Shown here: in pieces, positions 22,031-35,332 of the stretch | Layout: every line of letters starts with the position of its first letter | Numbering within the stretch: position 1 is the stretch's first letter | Source of the DNA: Lojkania enalia | Lineage: Eukaryota; Ascomycota; Dothideomycetes; Pleosporales | Assembly (NCBI GenBank): GCA_010094045.1 | Contig: ML986665.1 | Coordinates: 151,255-208,791 of the forward strand | Direction of reading: 5' to 3' | Length of the DNA stretch: 57,537 nucleotides | The notes under the pieces: model-generated | Told to the model about the DNA's origin: nothing | Seen by the model: only the letters and a program-made list of their open reading frames with translations | Database searches by the model: none | Translations under genes and position numbers: made by a program

Positions 22031-22477
22031 CTAGCTACCGTGGAATAGATCTCGCTCCAGTAGGCCTAGATTGGCAAAATGCTTCTGTTAATTGAGGATA
22101 GTTGGGGCGGAGGCTGCAGGGCAGCCTACGCCACACGTGCCATTAAAGCTCTGCAAGACGATTTGACACACTATAGCACGGTTGAATTTGTCTTTATCTA
22201 ATTAAGCGAGAGGGTCAACGTTGAATGTAACCGGAGTCCCTAAGAAATTTCCCGAAGCAACAGCCGAGTTTACCTTCTTAATAAATTTCTCGCGGTTAGG
22301 TAGATAAAAGCATAGGATTAAGACATTGTTAGCGCCGGCACAGCTACCACTTCTATTAGGGTCTTAACTAGCTGTTAAGCCAAAGTTTGGAATTAGGCTT
22401 GGATCTATAGACACAGTAGGTATTATAGAAGTAGAGATAATTGCTACTAGAAGAGCGAGAATAGTAGAAGAGCGCAT
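22031..22477 (-). pseudogene. small secreted protein gene, inactivated by RIP
   Basis: The frame starts at ATG 22477-22475 and ends at TAG 22033-22031 (149 codons). It begins with a signal-peptide-like MRSSTILALLVAIISTS. The mature part reads DPNRSGSCAGANN, then LILCFYLPNREKFIKKVN, TPVTFNVDPLA, and QSFNGTCGVGCPAASAP. Three internal stops are all TAA where CAA is expected (after TAS, PLA and ILN). From memory, the order of motifs resembles a widespread family of small secreted fungal proteins with a CSCPP motif. Here that stretch reads CFYLP, which three C-to-T or G-to-A changes would produce. The function of that family is unknown to me; an effector or surface role is only a guess. It lies between the Copia element and a RIP-degraded block. 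Confidence 0.7.
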
Positions 22478-22529
22478 TTTCAATCAGCATAATGTAGCTC
22501 CGGAAAAGTTGGGAATGAAATATTCTTAT

Positions 22530-25500
22530 ACTTAAACTTACTAACCCTCTCTAAAATAGTTATATAGTAAGGACTAAAGTAGTCTACCGTCTAAAGTATA
22601 GTATAGATCTCTATACTACTATAGAACCTGTTTTAGTACCTGTTAGGAACTATTTAGTTCTAATCCAAATCACGCGGCTATATTAATTAAAAGTTACTTT
22701 TATTAAGTTAAGTTACCTATAAACCAGCTTTTCTCTTAGAATAGTTAGGACTTGGTTTAATACCTGGCATAATTTTATGTCTTAGAATTACTAGGAAACT
22801 ATTCTACTCTATAAGCTAAGTCTCTATAAAGAGCCCCTCTTATAGCGCTTACAGCTCTTATACAGCAGATTTTAATCCTTAGGATTAAGTATTAAAAACT
22901 TCTTTTAAACGTATAGAAATAGATAAATTCTTCTTAGATTCCTCTTATAGTCTTTAATTTACTTCTTTTAAACGCTCTAGTTCCCTTTCTATATACCGTT
23001 AGCGTTCTAATTCGGCTGATACCTATATTCTTATTTCCTCTATTACGTGATTTAATAGAGCGTTCTCTTCTTATAGCCGATCGATTAGAATACTAAAACT
23101 AATCTCTATTTTACTGATAGTTAATATTATAGTACTATCTAACATACCTAAAGAGTTAGCAGAATTTTCTTATTTTACTAGAATAGCTTTAAAAGTCCTT
23201 CTAATACTATTATATAGCTCCTTATATATACTAATAGAATAATTGCTTATATTTTTTGAGAATAAGTATTTTTTCTTAGGGAGAAATCTTTAAGTGTATA
23301 GATTATCTAGGCTTAGAAGGAAACGAACCTAAGCTAGCTTTATAATAATACTAAGTCTACTTTCTAGGACTTATTAGTTTCTCTAAATATAGGAGCTGGT
23401 TTATATTATATATATATATTAATAGTTCTTTATAGTATTTTATCTTCTACTCTCGTCGTTCTAGATTACTTACGCGTATTAGAGCTATAGATTAATAGAG
23501 AATATAGATTTCTATAGAGATAATTCGCGCGATTTCCTTCTTAAAATCTATATTATATCCCTATAGTTGTTTAGAGTGCTAAAATAGCCTCTTACTATTA
23601 TTAGGAATGTTTTAAGCGCTTAGCTATAACTAGCTATAAGATGTCTATATATAGAATAGGGACTAGTTTTAATTACTACCTCTAAGCTAGAAAATAGAAA
23701 CTTCTATTTACGCTAGAAGGAGGTTAGATATAAATTAGTAACGTTATTAAAGATGTTAATATTACTTTATTCAGTATCTATTAGTATTATTAACTAGTAG
23801 TTTCTTTAATAGTAAGGTTAAAAACTAGCTAGGCTAAGCCGCTCTAAACTATTATTACTATATACTCTACGCTAGCTATCTAGATAGCAGCTAGATCTAC
23901 TAGTTATAATAACATCCTAAATAATAAATAGTTAAGTTCTTATCTATTCCTCTATTCTTACTCTATATACCTAGTATCTTATCTAGTTACTACTCTAGAA
24001 GTATCTAGTATCCGGGTACTCCTCTAATATTCAGCTCCGCTGTTATCCGGGAATAGCCTATTAATCTACTCGCCTCGCTTTATCTATCCTAAAAATATAC
24101 CTACAGCTCTTCCTAATAGATACTATAAGCTAAATACTATTAACTACTCCAGCTTATAAATATAAACTGTTGCTTACTATAGTAGAAGAATAATATAGAA
24201 TAATAGCTCTAACTAGGTAAGTTTAGTATAGTAAAAATAATATATGTTAAATAAGGGCGATATAGAGAGAATACTGTTTTTATAGACAACCTAATAATAC
24301 TATTACCCTATCCTCTATTTATCTAATACTAGCCTAAGTATCTCTATATAATCTAGGAAGTCTAAGTTAAACCTAGTAATAAGTCTAGCTAAAATCTTAT
24401 AGGTTGAACTAGTATCTATATATTAACTAGTAGTAATACTAAAGTTCTAATACAATTTCTATACTACCTACGCTTAATATTAACTATATACTAAGACTAT
24501 TTAAATCTACGAAAATTTTCTATATATATCTACCTTATTATTATAATCTAAGTAGAATATTCTATTAACACCTAGCTTCTAGCCCTTCTTCTTAGTAAAG
24601 TTTTCTACGCTATCTAACTAATTTATTTATTAGCTTATTATTATCTAAATAGTCGTCGGCATCCCTATTCTCCTTCTAGTACTATATCTAGTAATCCAGC
24701 TTTTATAGAGGTCTAGATTGGATTAGATTAACTCTATAGAAGTTATAGAGCTTATATAGGCTGTTCTTAAAGTTAGCTGCGTTATACTACTTCGGATCGT
24801 TATTATAACTAAGCTATTTCACACGGTATTTAAGCTTTCTTTCTCTCCTAAAAATATAGGCTACTAGAACTTAGTTAATCTTATATTCGTCTTCTTTATA
24901 CCCTTAGATAGAAAGAGCTAGTTCGGACAGGGGTCGCGCTGCTAGAGCGTACTTATACTAAAGCTTAGGCTACAACTTCTTATAAAAGCTTATACTCTAG
25001 AAATTATTATTTTACTTATTTATCTTAGCTTCTCTAGTCTCCAAAAATATAATATCGTCTATTTATCTGTTAGTTTATAGGTAATTGCTCTTTAGATAGT
25101 TAATCTTACTAATATACTCCCAATTCTTATCATTAGCTTTATTACTAAAAGTATTTTTATTATTAAGACTATTCTTTAATTCGCTATACTATAAAAATAG
25201 TAGTATATTATCTTTACTTTCGTTTTAGTCTAATATAATTTCTAAGATTAGTAAGGAGCTTAAGCTAGTAGAAGATAGGGTTTTAAGTAGAGTAGGATAG
25301 GATATTAACCTCTTTACTTAGTTCTAAATTATATTACTTTCGTCGACAAATTTATATATTAGATCTTCTATCTTCTATTCTAATAGCTATCTTCTACTAA
25401 TATATATCCGTTTAATTAGTCTAGGTCTACCTTTACCTGCTAACCTAAACCTTTTAAGGGTACTCTTAAAATCGATATAGTAGATATTTTTAAGATAAAA

Positions 25501-28140
25501 CTAGAGCTTCTATAATAATATAAATAACTCTCTATAATAGAGCTTATTTAGAGGGTATATTAGCGACTTAGAATCTTTAAGATACTATTTATAAATATAG
25601 TCTTTCTATTTAGCTATCTTAAGGAACTGCCGCATTTATATTTTAGGGGGTAAAGAATTATCGCTTAAACAGTTAGGATAGAACTCTAGAGTAGTAAGTA
25701 TTCTTCTATAGATTAATAGGTTATACTCTATAAGAATTATTTTAGACTTATCTAAATAGGTTTAGTAATAAGTATTCTATTTCTCTTAGTTAATAAACTA
25801 TTCGCTATAGAGGAAGCAAAATTCTATAAACTTATAACTTTTCTTAAACTACTTCTAATAACAATTATATATATATTTCTACTATACAGCAACTAGTTAA
25901 CTATTAGAAATTCTTATTAGACGCTATTTATAAACGGAAGGTAGACTTATATACCTATTAATCTTTTACGTAAAACCTGTTTTTAGATAGTAGTATTTAT
26001 CTAGCTCGAGACCTAGTTAAAATACTACTTCCTCTTCTTATAAATAGAGCTTAATTAGATCTTAGAGGATAGCTTTACTTATATCGCTATATATAGTAGC
26101 CTCGACAAATATACTAGACGCTAGATAGTCGCGTACTAGTATAAGTTTACGCGCTTATTAGAATATAGTTTTATAACAGCTAGTATATTCGTTTATATAG
26201 GTGTTAACTTTACTTGCGGGTCGATTAGACTGTTATCCCTAACACCTATAAAATACTTCCAAAATTAACTTTTATTTCCGGGCCTATAACTTCTTATATT
26301 AAGTCTTTAATAATATGTTGTCTAATAAAGAATAATATTTAAGTTTTACTTTAATATTCTTAAACTTAGTACTCTACTTAAACTTATATTACTTTTCTAC
26401 TAGCAGTAACTACTACAGCTCTAGGTTCTAAGTAATAAGTAAAGAATAGAAAAGGTCTGTAATATCCGTGCGATAGTCTTTATTATAGAAGAAGGTTACT
26501 TAACTATCTACTCCGGTATTATTAGCTGTATAATAATTATAATATATATCTAGGTTATAGTATCTACTCTATTTTATTCTTATATTCTACAAATAATTTC
26601 TATCTATATATAATATAGGTTAGGTATATAGAGTATAGAATAGTATATATACTAGTAAGAATTAGACCTTCTACTCTAAAATTATATACTATTAGAGGTT
26701 TGTTATAGCTAGCACGAAAGCCCTATTCCTAAAGGTATTAGCTAAATATACTTATAATCTCTATCTTCCTATTACTTCTCTTAAAAAATAGTAGATCTAG
26801 AATATTTAGGTTCTAGTAGAATTTAATTATTTGCTCGTCTTCTAGAGGTTCTAATATTAGAACCTTATCTATTAATTTATAATCTCTAAATACATTTCTC
26901 GCGATATATATAACAACTATTATAAGTATTAGATTATAAAAAAGAGGGTAAGCTTTATTACCTTTATATAACGCGTACTCTAGTCTATTCTATAATTAGC
27001 GTAGGTACATGCGTAACAAGAAATAGTTTTACCTCTTATCTAGAGGAAACATTATATACTTTACGTCTTATTTAAGTAGTATAATAAATTCTATATTGTT
27101 GTATTTATTGTAGAAGATAGTAAAGATTATATTCTAACCCGTTACTATTAGTTTATATAAGCTATATTAAGATAGACTTACCTAAAAATATAAACTTCTA
27201 CTAGATCTAAAGTAATATATAGATTCTATATATTTGCTAATCCTCGAAATACTAAATATATAAGCTATAGTAAGAGTCTATATCTCTACTCTATACTCTA
27301 GCTTTAGAAGTATAAACTAATCGTTCTTCTACTACTACGTTCCCAGGTAAAGGAAATAAATCTATAAGCTATATTACCGCAGTCTTTTTCTATAGGGTAG
27401 TTTAAGGATATTATATAGCTTATACTTAATAAACTACCCTATATAATTAGTACTAATACTATAAAACGCCTGGCTAGCTATAGTAGACTTATATTTAAAG
27501 TAGATAGCATTACGTTTAGGCTTATTTCCTTTACTAGCTCCTTCCCCTCTTAATCCCTCTATTTATTTATATATTCCTCCTCTATTCTAGCTTACTACTA
27601 ACTAGCAGTAAAGTCTTTATAGTATTAGACTATAGTCTATAAGCCTAGCTTTTTATTACTATAACTACCCTCAATTCTAAGTATAATAGATATAATATAG
27701 TCTTTAGATTTAACTTCTTATATCTAGCGTTAATATTTATATTAGTAAGGTCTACTAGGTTTAAAGATACTATTATAAACTTACTAATCTTATAGTACTA
27801 ACGCGCACGCGTAGTTTTTCTTTATCTTTAGCTAAAGTTCTTTTAAAACCTATTTTCCGTTAATAATATCTTTCTTCTTCTCTATAGCTACGTTCTAACT
27901 AGTATATTTAAAGAAGGCTTCTAGTAAAATCTTCTGCGGTATTTAATAGTAGAAGAAGCTACGGTATAAGAGATATAATAATAAATAGTACGAAGTTCTA
28001 AAATTAATTATAATACTGCTAAAAAGATAATAAAGTTATAGTAATAACTAAGGTAGTTAGGTATACTTAACCTAATAGTATAATAGTATCTTTATAGTAT
28101 AAAGGTATAGTATAAGCTACTCTAGCAAGAAAAGATAATA
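22530..28140 (-). pseudogene. RIP-degraded element of unknown class with a chromodomain
   Basis: The block is very AT-rich. On the minus strand long frames can be followed if TAA/TAG are read as former Gln/Trp codons. The clearest domain is a chromodomain at about 24905-24725: EDEYKIN, RRERKLKYRVK*LSYNNDPK*Y, then YKLYNFYRVN. Frames above it (28.0-25.0 kb; for example FIILLK*DVKYIMFPLDKR near 27.05 kb) and below it (24.6-23.8 kb, RRVDQQAIPG) also look protein-like. I could not find a reverse-transcriptase or transposase box, nor terminal repeats. It could be a divergent retroelement or a large chromodomain gene. The ends are approximate. Confidence 0.45.
24725..24905 (-). other. chromodomain remnant
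   Basis: Minus-strand residues EDEYKIN*VL, KLKYRVK*LSYNNDPK and AANFKNSLYKLYNF match the chromodomain pattern E-x-E-x-I-L, K-Y-x-V-K-W-x-G-Y, D-P-x-W and N-F. The W positions now read TAG. Such domains at the end of retroelement proteins bind histone marks and steer integration. Confidence 0.75.
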
Positions 28141-28149
28141 CTAGTATTA

Positions 28150-28218
28150 TAGGATACTGGGGGGAGGGCGTATAGCGAGAGGGCCTATTTCGTCCCTAGT
28201 CCGGGGGGACAATTCCGA

Positions 28219-28249
<31 letters not shown>

Positions 28250-28275
28250 TCCTCCTCCTCTAAAACAGGCCCCGG
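28150..28275. repeat. GC-rich island with a 28-nt C run
   Basis: An uninterrupted run of 28 C (28219-28246) is followed by TCC repeats to about 28260 and preceded by two GGGGGG tracts. It is strikingly GC-rich inside an AT block. It may be an old low-complexity insert, the end of an element, or partly a sequencing or assembly artefact. Confidence 0.8.
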
Positions 28276-28760
28276 AGCTTAAATCTACCTCGAAACATCC
28301 TTCTCGTCTAGACTTAACAGAATTGTAAGAGTCTATTCAACTTATAAATAAGTATAATTAGCTATTAGTAGAGCGCAGGGCAACGTAACTAAGTAATAGA
28401 TAAGTAGCCTAAGGGGTAGGTAAGCTGAGGGTAATAAACGCCTAAGTAAAGCAGCACCGCTTACTAGCTATAGGAGGAGAGAGAGTGCTAGAGAAATTTA
28501 ACTATCTACTTATTTATACAGCGGTTATTAGTTATTATATAGTAGAGCTATATAATTATGTTCTTCCTTTATATAAGGCTTTTAACTATATATACGCCCT
28601 ATCCTAGGCTTAATATAGATATTTTAAGTTCGTACGAGTAAAAGAATTTAATCTCCCTTCTTCCTTATAATTTTTACCTAGAAAGGAAGGTGCGAAATAG
28701 AGATATATAATAGCTACTATATATTTAATTCTATCTTTACTCTTACTAATTTACGGTTGA
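28270..28760 (+). pseudogene. degraded ORF of unknown identity
   Basis: One plus-strand frame carries only TAA/TAG stops for about 150 codons until a TGA near 28760. It reads KHPSRLDLTEL*ESIQL, VINA*VKQHRLLAIGGERV, YIVELYNYVLPLYKAFN and VRVKEFNLPSSL. The mix of charged and aliphatic stretches looks like real protein. I do not recognise the family. It could belong to the element at 22.5-28.1 kb in the other direction or to the Copia element to its right. Confidence 0.4.
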
Positions 28761-29039
28761 GAGTTTAACTACTAATTAGTATAGAATAGACTCTATTAGC
28801 TAGTTTAGTATTAGTAAGGTAATATAGAGTAGAATATAATATTATATAGTATATATAGCGTGCGGGGGTAGTAGAGTAGATAAGTAACTATTTTATTAAT
28901 TACTATCGGGTGCTATATATTTAGTTAAAGAGGCTATATAAGATATATACTCGGTTTAAACATATATACTATATTATATATCTTAACTATATAATATATA
29001 TTTTAGCTTTATATAATATTTACTATTCGGATAATACCT

Positions 29040-32000
29040 ATACTATCTTTACTATAATACCCGAACTAGCTACTAGTAATAGTTATTAGCTACTAGCTAA
29101 AATATAACCGACTTATTATAACTATAATAGAAGAAGGTTTTACTAACCTAGCTAGCCTATATAATAGTATAAACCTAGCTTCTATAAAAATCTATATAAT
29201 ATAGATATTTCTATTCTTTATATAATATATAGTAATAGAGTTAACTACCTAAAATATAATTAACTAACTATATATAAGCGTCTATAACAATTATATTTAA
29301 TAGTATTATATCTAGTAAAGAAGAAGAATATCTACTAAAAGAATTCCTAGAGAAGATTCTTTTTTAAATTAATAATATTAAGAGTTCTATTAATAGTAGG
29401 AATAATAAAATAATTAAAATTGTAGAAGCAATCTATATAAATCAGCTATTTAATTAAAATATCCTTACTAAATTAGTAGGAAATTTAATTAGTAAAAAGG
29501 TTTATTAGTAGAAGAATACTTTTTTTAAAGAATAAATCGACGATATTACTAGTAATTAGAAATTCCTAATACTAGAATTAATACTAGTACTAGTACTAAA
29601 GAATTAGAATACCCCTATAATACTATTAATAGATAGTAAAGATACGTTTAGTAATAATATACTATAAAAATAGTAACTATTACTTTCTTATACTTCTATA
29701 TCCTTAAAAAGAATAAATAATATCTTATAGAGAGAAGAAATTAGTAGCTAAATATTAAGAGATAATATAATCTAGAAAGATAAGTTCTTATACAGCTATA
29801 AGCCGCCTTAGTTATACTTTATAACTTTTATAATACTATCTAATAATAAGCTAATACTAGTAAATTATATAAAGGAAATTTATACTATTAGAAAATATTA
29901 TTATGATTAGCTTCTACTAGAACTAAAGTACTATAAGAATCTAAAGAATTATCCTTTTAGTACTAGTTTTAATAAGGTCTATTATATTAAGTTATAGAAG
30001 TAGAAGGATATAGATATCTAGTAGAAGATAATGATCCTCTAAAATACTACTAGAATTTTCCTAGTTATATAGGTATTTATATATAAATTTAATAAGAACG
30101 GTTTTCTATATAAATTTAAGGCTAAATTAGTTATATATAGTAACCTATAATGTTAATAGAGAGATATTTATACTACTATATTAGTTATATAAACCTTTTA
30201 CTTTCTAATATTAATTACAACTTATTTTAAACTTAATATATACTAGTTTAATATTATTAATATATTCTATAACTACCGATTAGATAGGTTAATATATATT
30301 TATATATTAGAAGGTTTCGTATATAAGTATAGAAAATATTTACAACTATAAAAAGCTATATATAGTTTTAAAAATATTCTAAAACTTTAGTATTATAAGT
30401 TAGATAGGATTCTAACGTAATTAAACTTTAAAATAGTACTAGAAATATTTTACTTATATATAAATAATAAGCTAATTATTTTCTTTTATATTAATAATAT
30501 TATAATTCTAGTTTATCTATTAAATATTTCTATTAATATACTCTATAAGCGAATATTCTATATAAGCGAGTAAGCTATCTATTACTAGTACTAGACTTTA
30601 AACGTAACTAGCTTAATAATACTATAAGATATTAATTAGATATTTTAATATAGAATTAATAAGTACTATCTCTATTTAATTTATATATACGAGTATTATA
30701 TCTAGATATTTTATAGAGTACGCACCGTTATATATACTATATACTACTTAATACTAATAGCTCCTACCAACACCTTTTATCTTCTACTATACTAGAAGCC
30801 TTTTTAAGGCTCTATTTAATTAATAGAATACTTCTTTCCTATATATATATTTCCTTTTATACTACTTATACTGTATAAAATCCTTAATAGCCTACTTTAG
30901 AGTAGCTGTTCGGCTTTATTATAAGGTATTTAAATAATCTATTTTTTAATAGCCTTTATAGAGCTACTCTACTATTTTAAGTAGAATAGAAGATAACAAA
31001 TTCTAATAACTTTAAATATAATTATAAAGCAGCTACTTCTATATATTAAATTCTTAAGGATTATAAAGAGTTCTAGTCTTCTATATTACTATAGCTTTCT
31101 ATTCTAGTATAGATATTTAAAGTTTAACGTCTAATTATAATAGAATTATATCTAGTTTAAATAGAACTAGATTTATAGTTTAGAAGCCTATATAAATATT
31201 ATCCTTTATAATTAATTTCTTAAAGATAGTCTTAAAGACTAGTAGAAAGAATAGCTTATTAATATAGTTAATATAGTAATAAACTAGCTAGCTAACCTAA
31301 GTTCTATAGGCACGCTTTAATAGCGAGAAGTAGCTAATATTAAGAGGCTATAAGATATATAAGGTATAGGCGGGTATATAGAAAGTAATAATTCTATTCT
31401 ACTTACAGAGAAATAGAAATTTAATAGAATAGTAGCTTTTATAGCTAGTAAATATAAGTAGCCACTATCTACCTTTTATACGACCTTTTATATATAAATT
31501 AAAGTACTTTATCTACTTAATTCTATACTTATTTATTATCTATCTATTTTTGCTAATACTAATTACCTAATCTTTTAATAGATCTTTACTATACTAAACT
31601 ACCTAGTAGTATTTTACCTTAAGGATTATATATAGTAGACTTAACTAGTCTACTAAACTAACCTTCTAAATAATAGTAGTTTACTTATAATTATCTAGCT
31701 ATATAGCTTTTAGCCTATTATATTACTCTATCCTTATAATAACTATATAGCTAGTTATTACTCCTATCTAAAAGCCTATATTATTAAAATTAAAGATATT
31801 TTTAATTATTATTCTATATTTTTTAACTATTACCTTAATTAGGTTAAACTATCTACTTATAACCTCTAGATCCTTATAATTTACTTATTAGTAATTATAC
31901 GGTCGGTTAAGGCGGGTTTTAATTAATAATATACGTAAAATAAAGTTTAATACCTAGTTTTAACTAACTAAAATAGCTTCTTATTTAACTAGTAATATAT

Positions 32001-33340
32001 TAGCTATATTTTATATAGTAACTAAAATAGACGAAAAGCTATTTAAATCTAGTTTAAGGATAAACTTAATAATTACCTCCTCTTCTAGTTTTATAAACCT
32101 CTTTAAATTAGCTTTATAATCGCGTTTTATAGTTATTCTAGCACGTTTTTATTAGAGGCGTATTCGGTTAATATTATATAATACTATAGTCTACCTTATA
32201 TTTAATAATATATCGTTTTTAAGAGTTTAAATTGCTAGGATTATTTAAGCCTCTTTTAAAGCTGATTAAGTACTTAGTTATAAAGCTATAGTAGTTGCTA
32301 GTTTATAGGCTAAGAATTAGTATTAGAGTAGCTTATTTACTTATATAAAATATTCGCTTATAGAATATATTAAATAGAAATTTAAATTATAATTAAATAA
32401 TAAATATAAACTTTAATCTCTTAAAAATCTAAATTAATTTCTAAAAGTTTAAGTTATATATAATATATAGTAGTATAAAATCTAACTACTATAGAACTTA
32501 TTTATTAATAAAGTAGTAGCGTAATTTAATATTATAGTTAATAAGAAAGTACTAAAGACGCTTCTATATAAGAATATACTACTAGCTACTATTAAGGAAT
32601 CCTTTAATAGAATATTCTACTACTAATAGCTAATTAGCTATATAGTTTAGATTATAGTTTTTATATAATTTAATATTATTATAATATTTATAGAACTCTA
32701 GAAAATACTATATTAATACTATTCTATAGATATAAAAATATCTAATTAGTATAAAGTATTTAATAATTATAATAATAGCTAATAATATATAAAATATTTC
32801 TACTATTAACTAAAGTAGTAATACTAATTATATTAACCCTATAAAATAATTAATATTTTATAGTATATCTAATACAACTTTTAATAATAATTCTAATACT
32901 TATTAAAGTTTCTATAATTATATATTTTAACTTTTTAAAATATTAATTAATTAGAAAGTCTTAATTTAGTATATAGTTATAAAATCGACTATTAAAGTAG
33001 AATTATTAGTACTATTAGTTATTAGATTAGAAATAGAGTGGTAGTAAAAGGCTTTTATTTTACTATACTTCTATATTAATATATAACTAGTACTATTTTA
33101 TAATAATTAATAAATAGTAGATATTATAAATAAACTATTTAAGCGTTTTAATACTAAACTTTACTATATAGATATATACTAGTACTAGCTATATTAAAAA
33201 GTAGTAGAGTAGAAATATATAATTAGTTAGTAACTAATAAATCTAATACTAGCTAATAGTTTTATAAAAGTTCTATAAGTATATTAATACTAAAAGTTTA
33301 TTAAATAACTAAAAATAGAAGGTATTTTAGCTAGAATCGA
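29040..33340 (+). mobile_element. Copia element remnant, plus strand, split by a pogo transposon
   Basis: Reverse transcriptase lies at about 30061-30545: IYKFNKNGFLYKFKAKLV, then FFYINNIIILVY at 30480-30515, a RIP-altered form of the Copia YVDD box. The RNase H end appears only at about 32830-33335 (SFYNYIF*LFKILIN*KVL, VIKSTIKVELLVL, SFIKVL*VY*Y*KFIK*LK). The approximately 2-kb gap between them holds a minus-strand Fot1/pogo transposase. Integrase should lie at 29.1-30.0 kb but is too mutated to name motifs. A purine tract ending in GAGGG near 33397 may mark the 3' polypurine tract. I could not define LTRs. Confidence 0.75.
30650..32800 (-). mobile_element. Fot1/pogo (Tc1/mariner superfamily) transposon remnant
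   Basis: On the minus strand the transposase reads RLNRPYNY**VNYKDLEVIS near 31880, IFNFNNIGF*IGV at about 31800-31750 (family motif IYNFDETGF), FTSYKSYYS near 31470 (catalytic D in the LDGHxSH motif now lost) and FYIPAYTLYIL*PLN near 31430. This order is diagnostic for fungal pogo-type DDE transposases. All stops seen are TAA/TAG. It splits the plus-strand Copia element, so it inserted later. The terminal inverted repeats were not located, so the ends are approximate. Confidence 0.75.
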
Positions 33341-35048
33341 ATTTTAGGAATTTCTATCAGTTAAATAAATCGATTACTAATAAGAATCTTAGAGGGTAAT
33401 TAATAATTAATTATAACTTACCTTATATTATATTAAATTAATATTTATATAAGCGTATTTAATTCTATTACTAATTACTTTATATAATTTACCTTTTTTA
33501 GTATAATATCTACCTTTATTTTTTTAACACAGCTTCTCCTTTATAGTTAAAACTAGGGGAGTATATTATAGAAATTTTTAGCTAGTCTACTAAACTATAT
33601 TAAATATTAGTTAATATACGTCTTTTTTATATATATAAATATAACCTGCTAGTTATCTTTAATTAAATAGTTTAACTCTTTATCTTCTATTCTAAAATAA
33701 GATTTACCTCTTACTATAAATATTATATATTATATTACCTTCTTAAAATACTTTAGTAGTAATTTAATAAGCCTATATTATAAGTATATATTATAGATTA
33801 TAAATTATCTTTATACTATATATAACTATATTATAAAGTTTTTTATATTAGATAGAGTCTAAAAAATACTAATTAAATATTTTATCTATATATTAGAAGT
33901 ATTTTTTATAAACTATTTAAATTTATTATATACTAATTATAAGAATTATAAATTAATAGCTAAATATCTATTTAAGCTGTTTAAAAGAATAATCTACTAC
34001 CAATTTTTTAAGAAGTAGTTAGTAATAATATTAATAATAGAAGTTAGATATATAGCTATTATATATATAACTAAAGAAGTAGTATAATTCTATTAACTTT
34101 ATATTAAGCTAGATATATTATATAAACTACTTTAACCTCTAAAGTTCTATATTAATAATCTACTAGTTATTAAACTTACTAAGTAGAAAGAATACTACTA
34201 GTAAAGTAAGTATATTAATATCTACTATTATTAGATTAAGAAGTAAATAGTTTTTAGTTAATTATAACTTAAATATATTATAATAGTTAATATAGTAGTA
34301 AATAGCCTAATTAAGCTCTTCTCTACTAAAACTTATAGCTAATTTCTATAGTAACTAGGTTTAGAAGAAGTATTAATCGCTTATAGTTAGTACTAGTAGA
34401 AGCTACTATTAAGTAATATATATAGATATATACCATAGTTTCTATTTAGTTTAGGAGGTATATTAGAGGGTAGATATTAAGGTAATAGATTTTATAAATA
34501 TCGGTGTTTATAGACTAGTTTTAATTAGGACTAGCTCTATTTAGATAGTCCTTCTTAAGAGTACGTTCTACTAAGTAAGTAATAATATATACTTCCTTCT
34601 ACTTCTTTTTCCTTAGCTTAATAATATTAATATATTTATTAGAATAGTATATACTTTTAAACTCCTAATAATTTAGTTAAGTAGGATTATACGTATATAA
34701 ATACCTCTTTAAAAATAAGTAGAATAGAAATAATATATCTATAAATAATAGAATAGAAAATAAGCCTAAGATATAAAACAGACTAGTAAAAGAGGCTATA
34801 ATATAGGGCTCTTATAATAAGATAGGGGTAATATTTAATAACAGTTCTAAGTATTCTAATATTATAGAAGATATATTTTAGTTTAGTAAATATAGGAGAA
34901 AGGAGGACTATAATAAATTTATAGGCGTATATTATATCTCTTTCCCTCTTTACCGCGGGTTTAATTATTGTATTCTATTAACCTAAAATAGATTACTAAT
35001 AATAAGAAGACTAGTCTATAAAAATACTGCAACTATATAGACAACTCT
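33340..35048. other. AT-rich, RIP-degraded DNA without an identified feature
   Basis: Only TA-rich sequence with very few CA or TG dinucleotides. Part of it should be the 3' LTR and flank of the Copia element to the left. Readings in all frames gave no family motif. Confidence 0.5.
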
Positions 35049-35053
35049 AATTA

Positions 35054-35332
35054 TATAACAGCGCAGGTAAGATAATAGGTCCGAATATAGCACGAATCTA
35101 CTTAGAAGCATATAGGAGTGCGTAGGGGTTTAAGAACCTAGGAATTCTATTAACACCTATAGGCCTTGTACGAAAGGATATAGAAGAACTACTAAGCTAC
35201 TTATAAGGGAGTGTATAACTATATACGGAAGGGAAAAGGGGTAGAACTAGGGGTAGAATAAGATAAGTGAAAAGCTTTAGGATAAGATTGTATATAAAGC
35301 TTTTCGTAGAACGATTTTTTTGCATTATTATA
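35054..35332 (-). repeat. 3' LTR of the 7-kb Gypsy
   Basis: 279 bp, alignable without net gaps to 36441-36719, 41780-42058 and (inverted) 56522-56800. It is preceded by AATTA, the same five bases that follow 42058. Confidence 0.93.
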
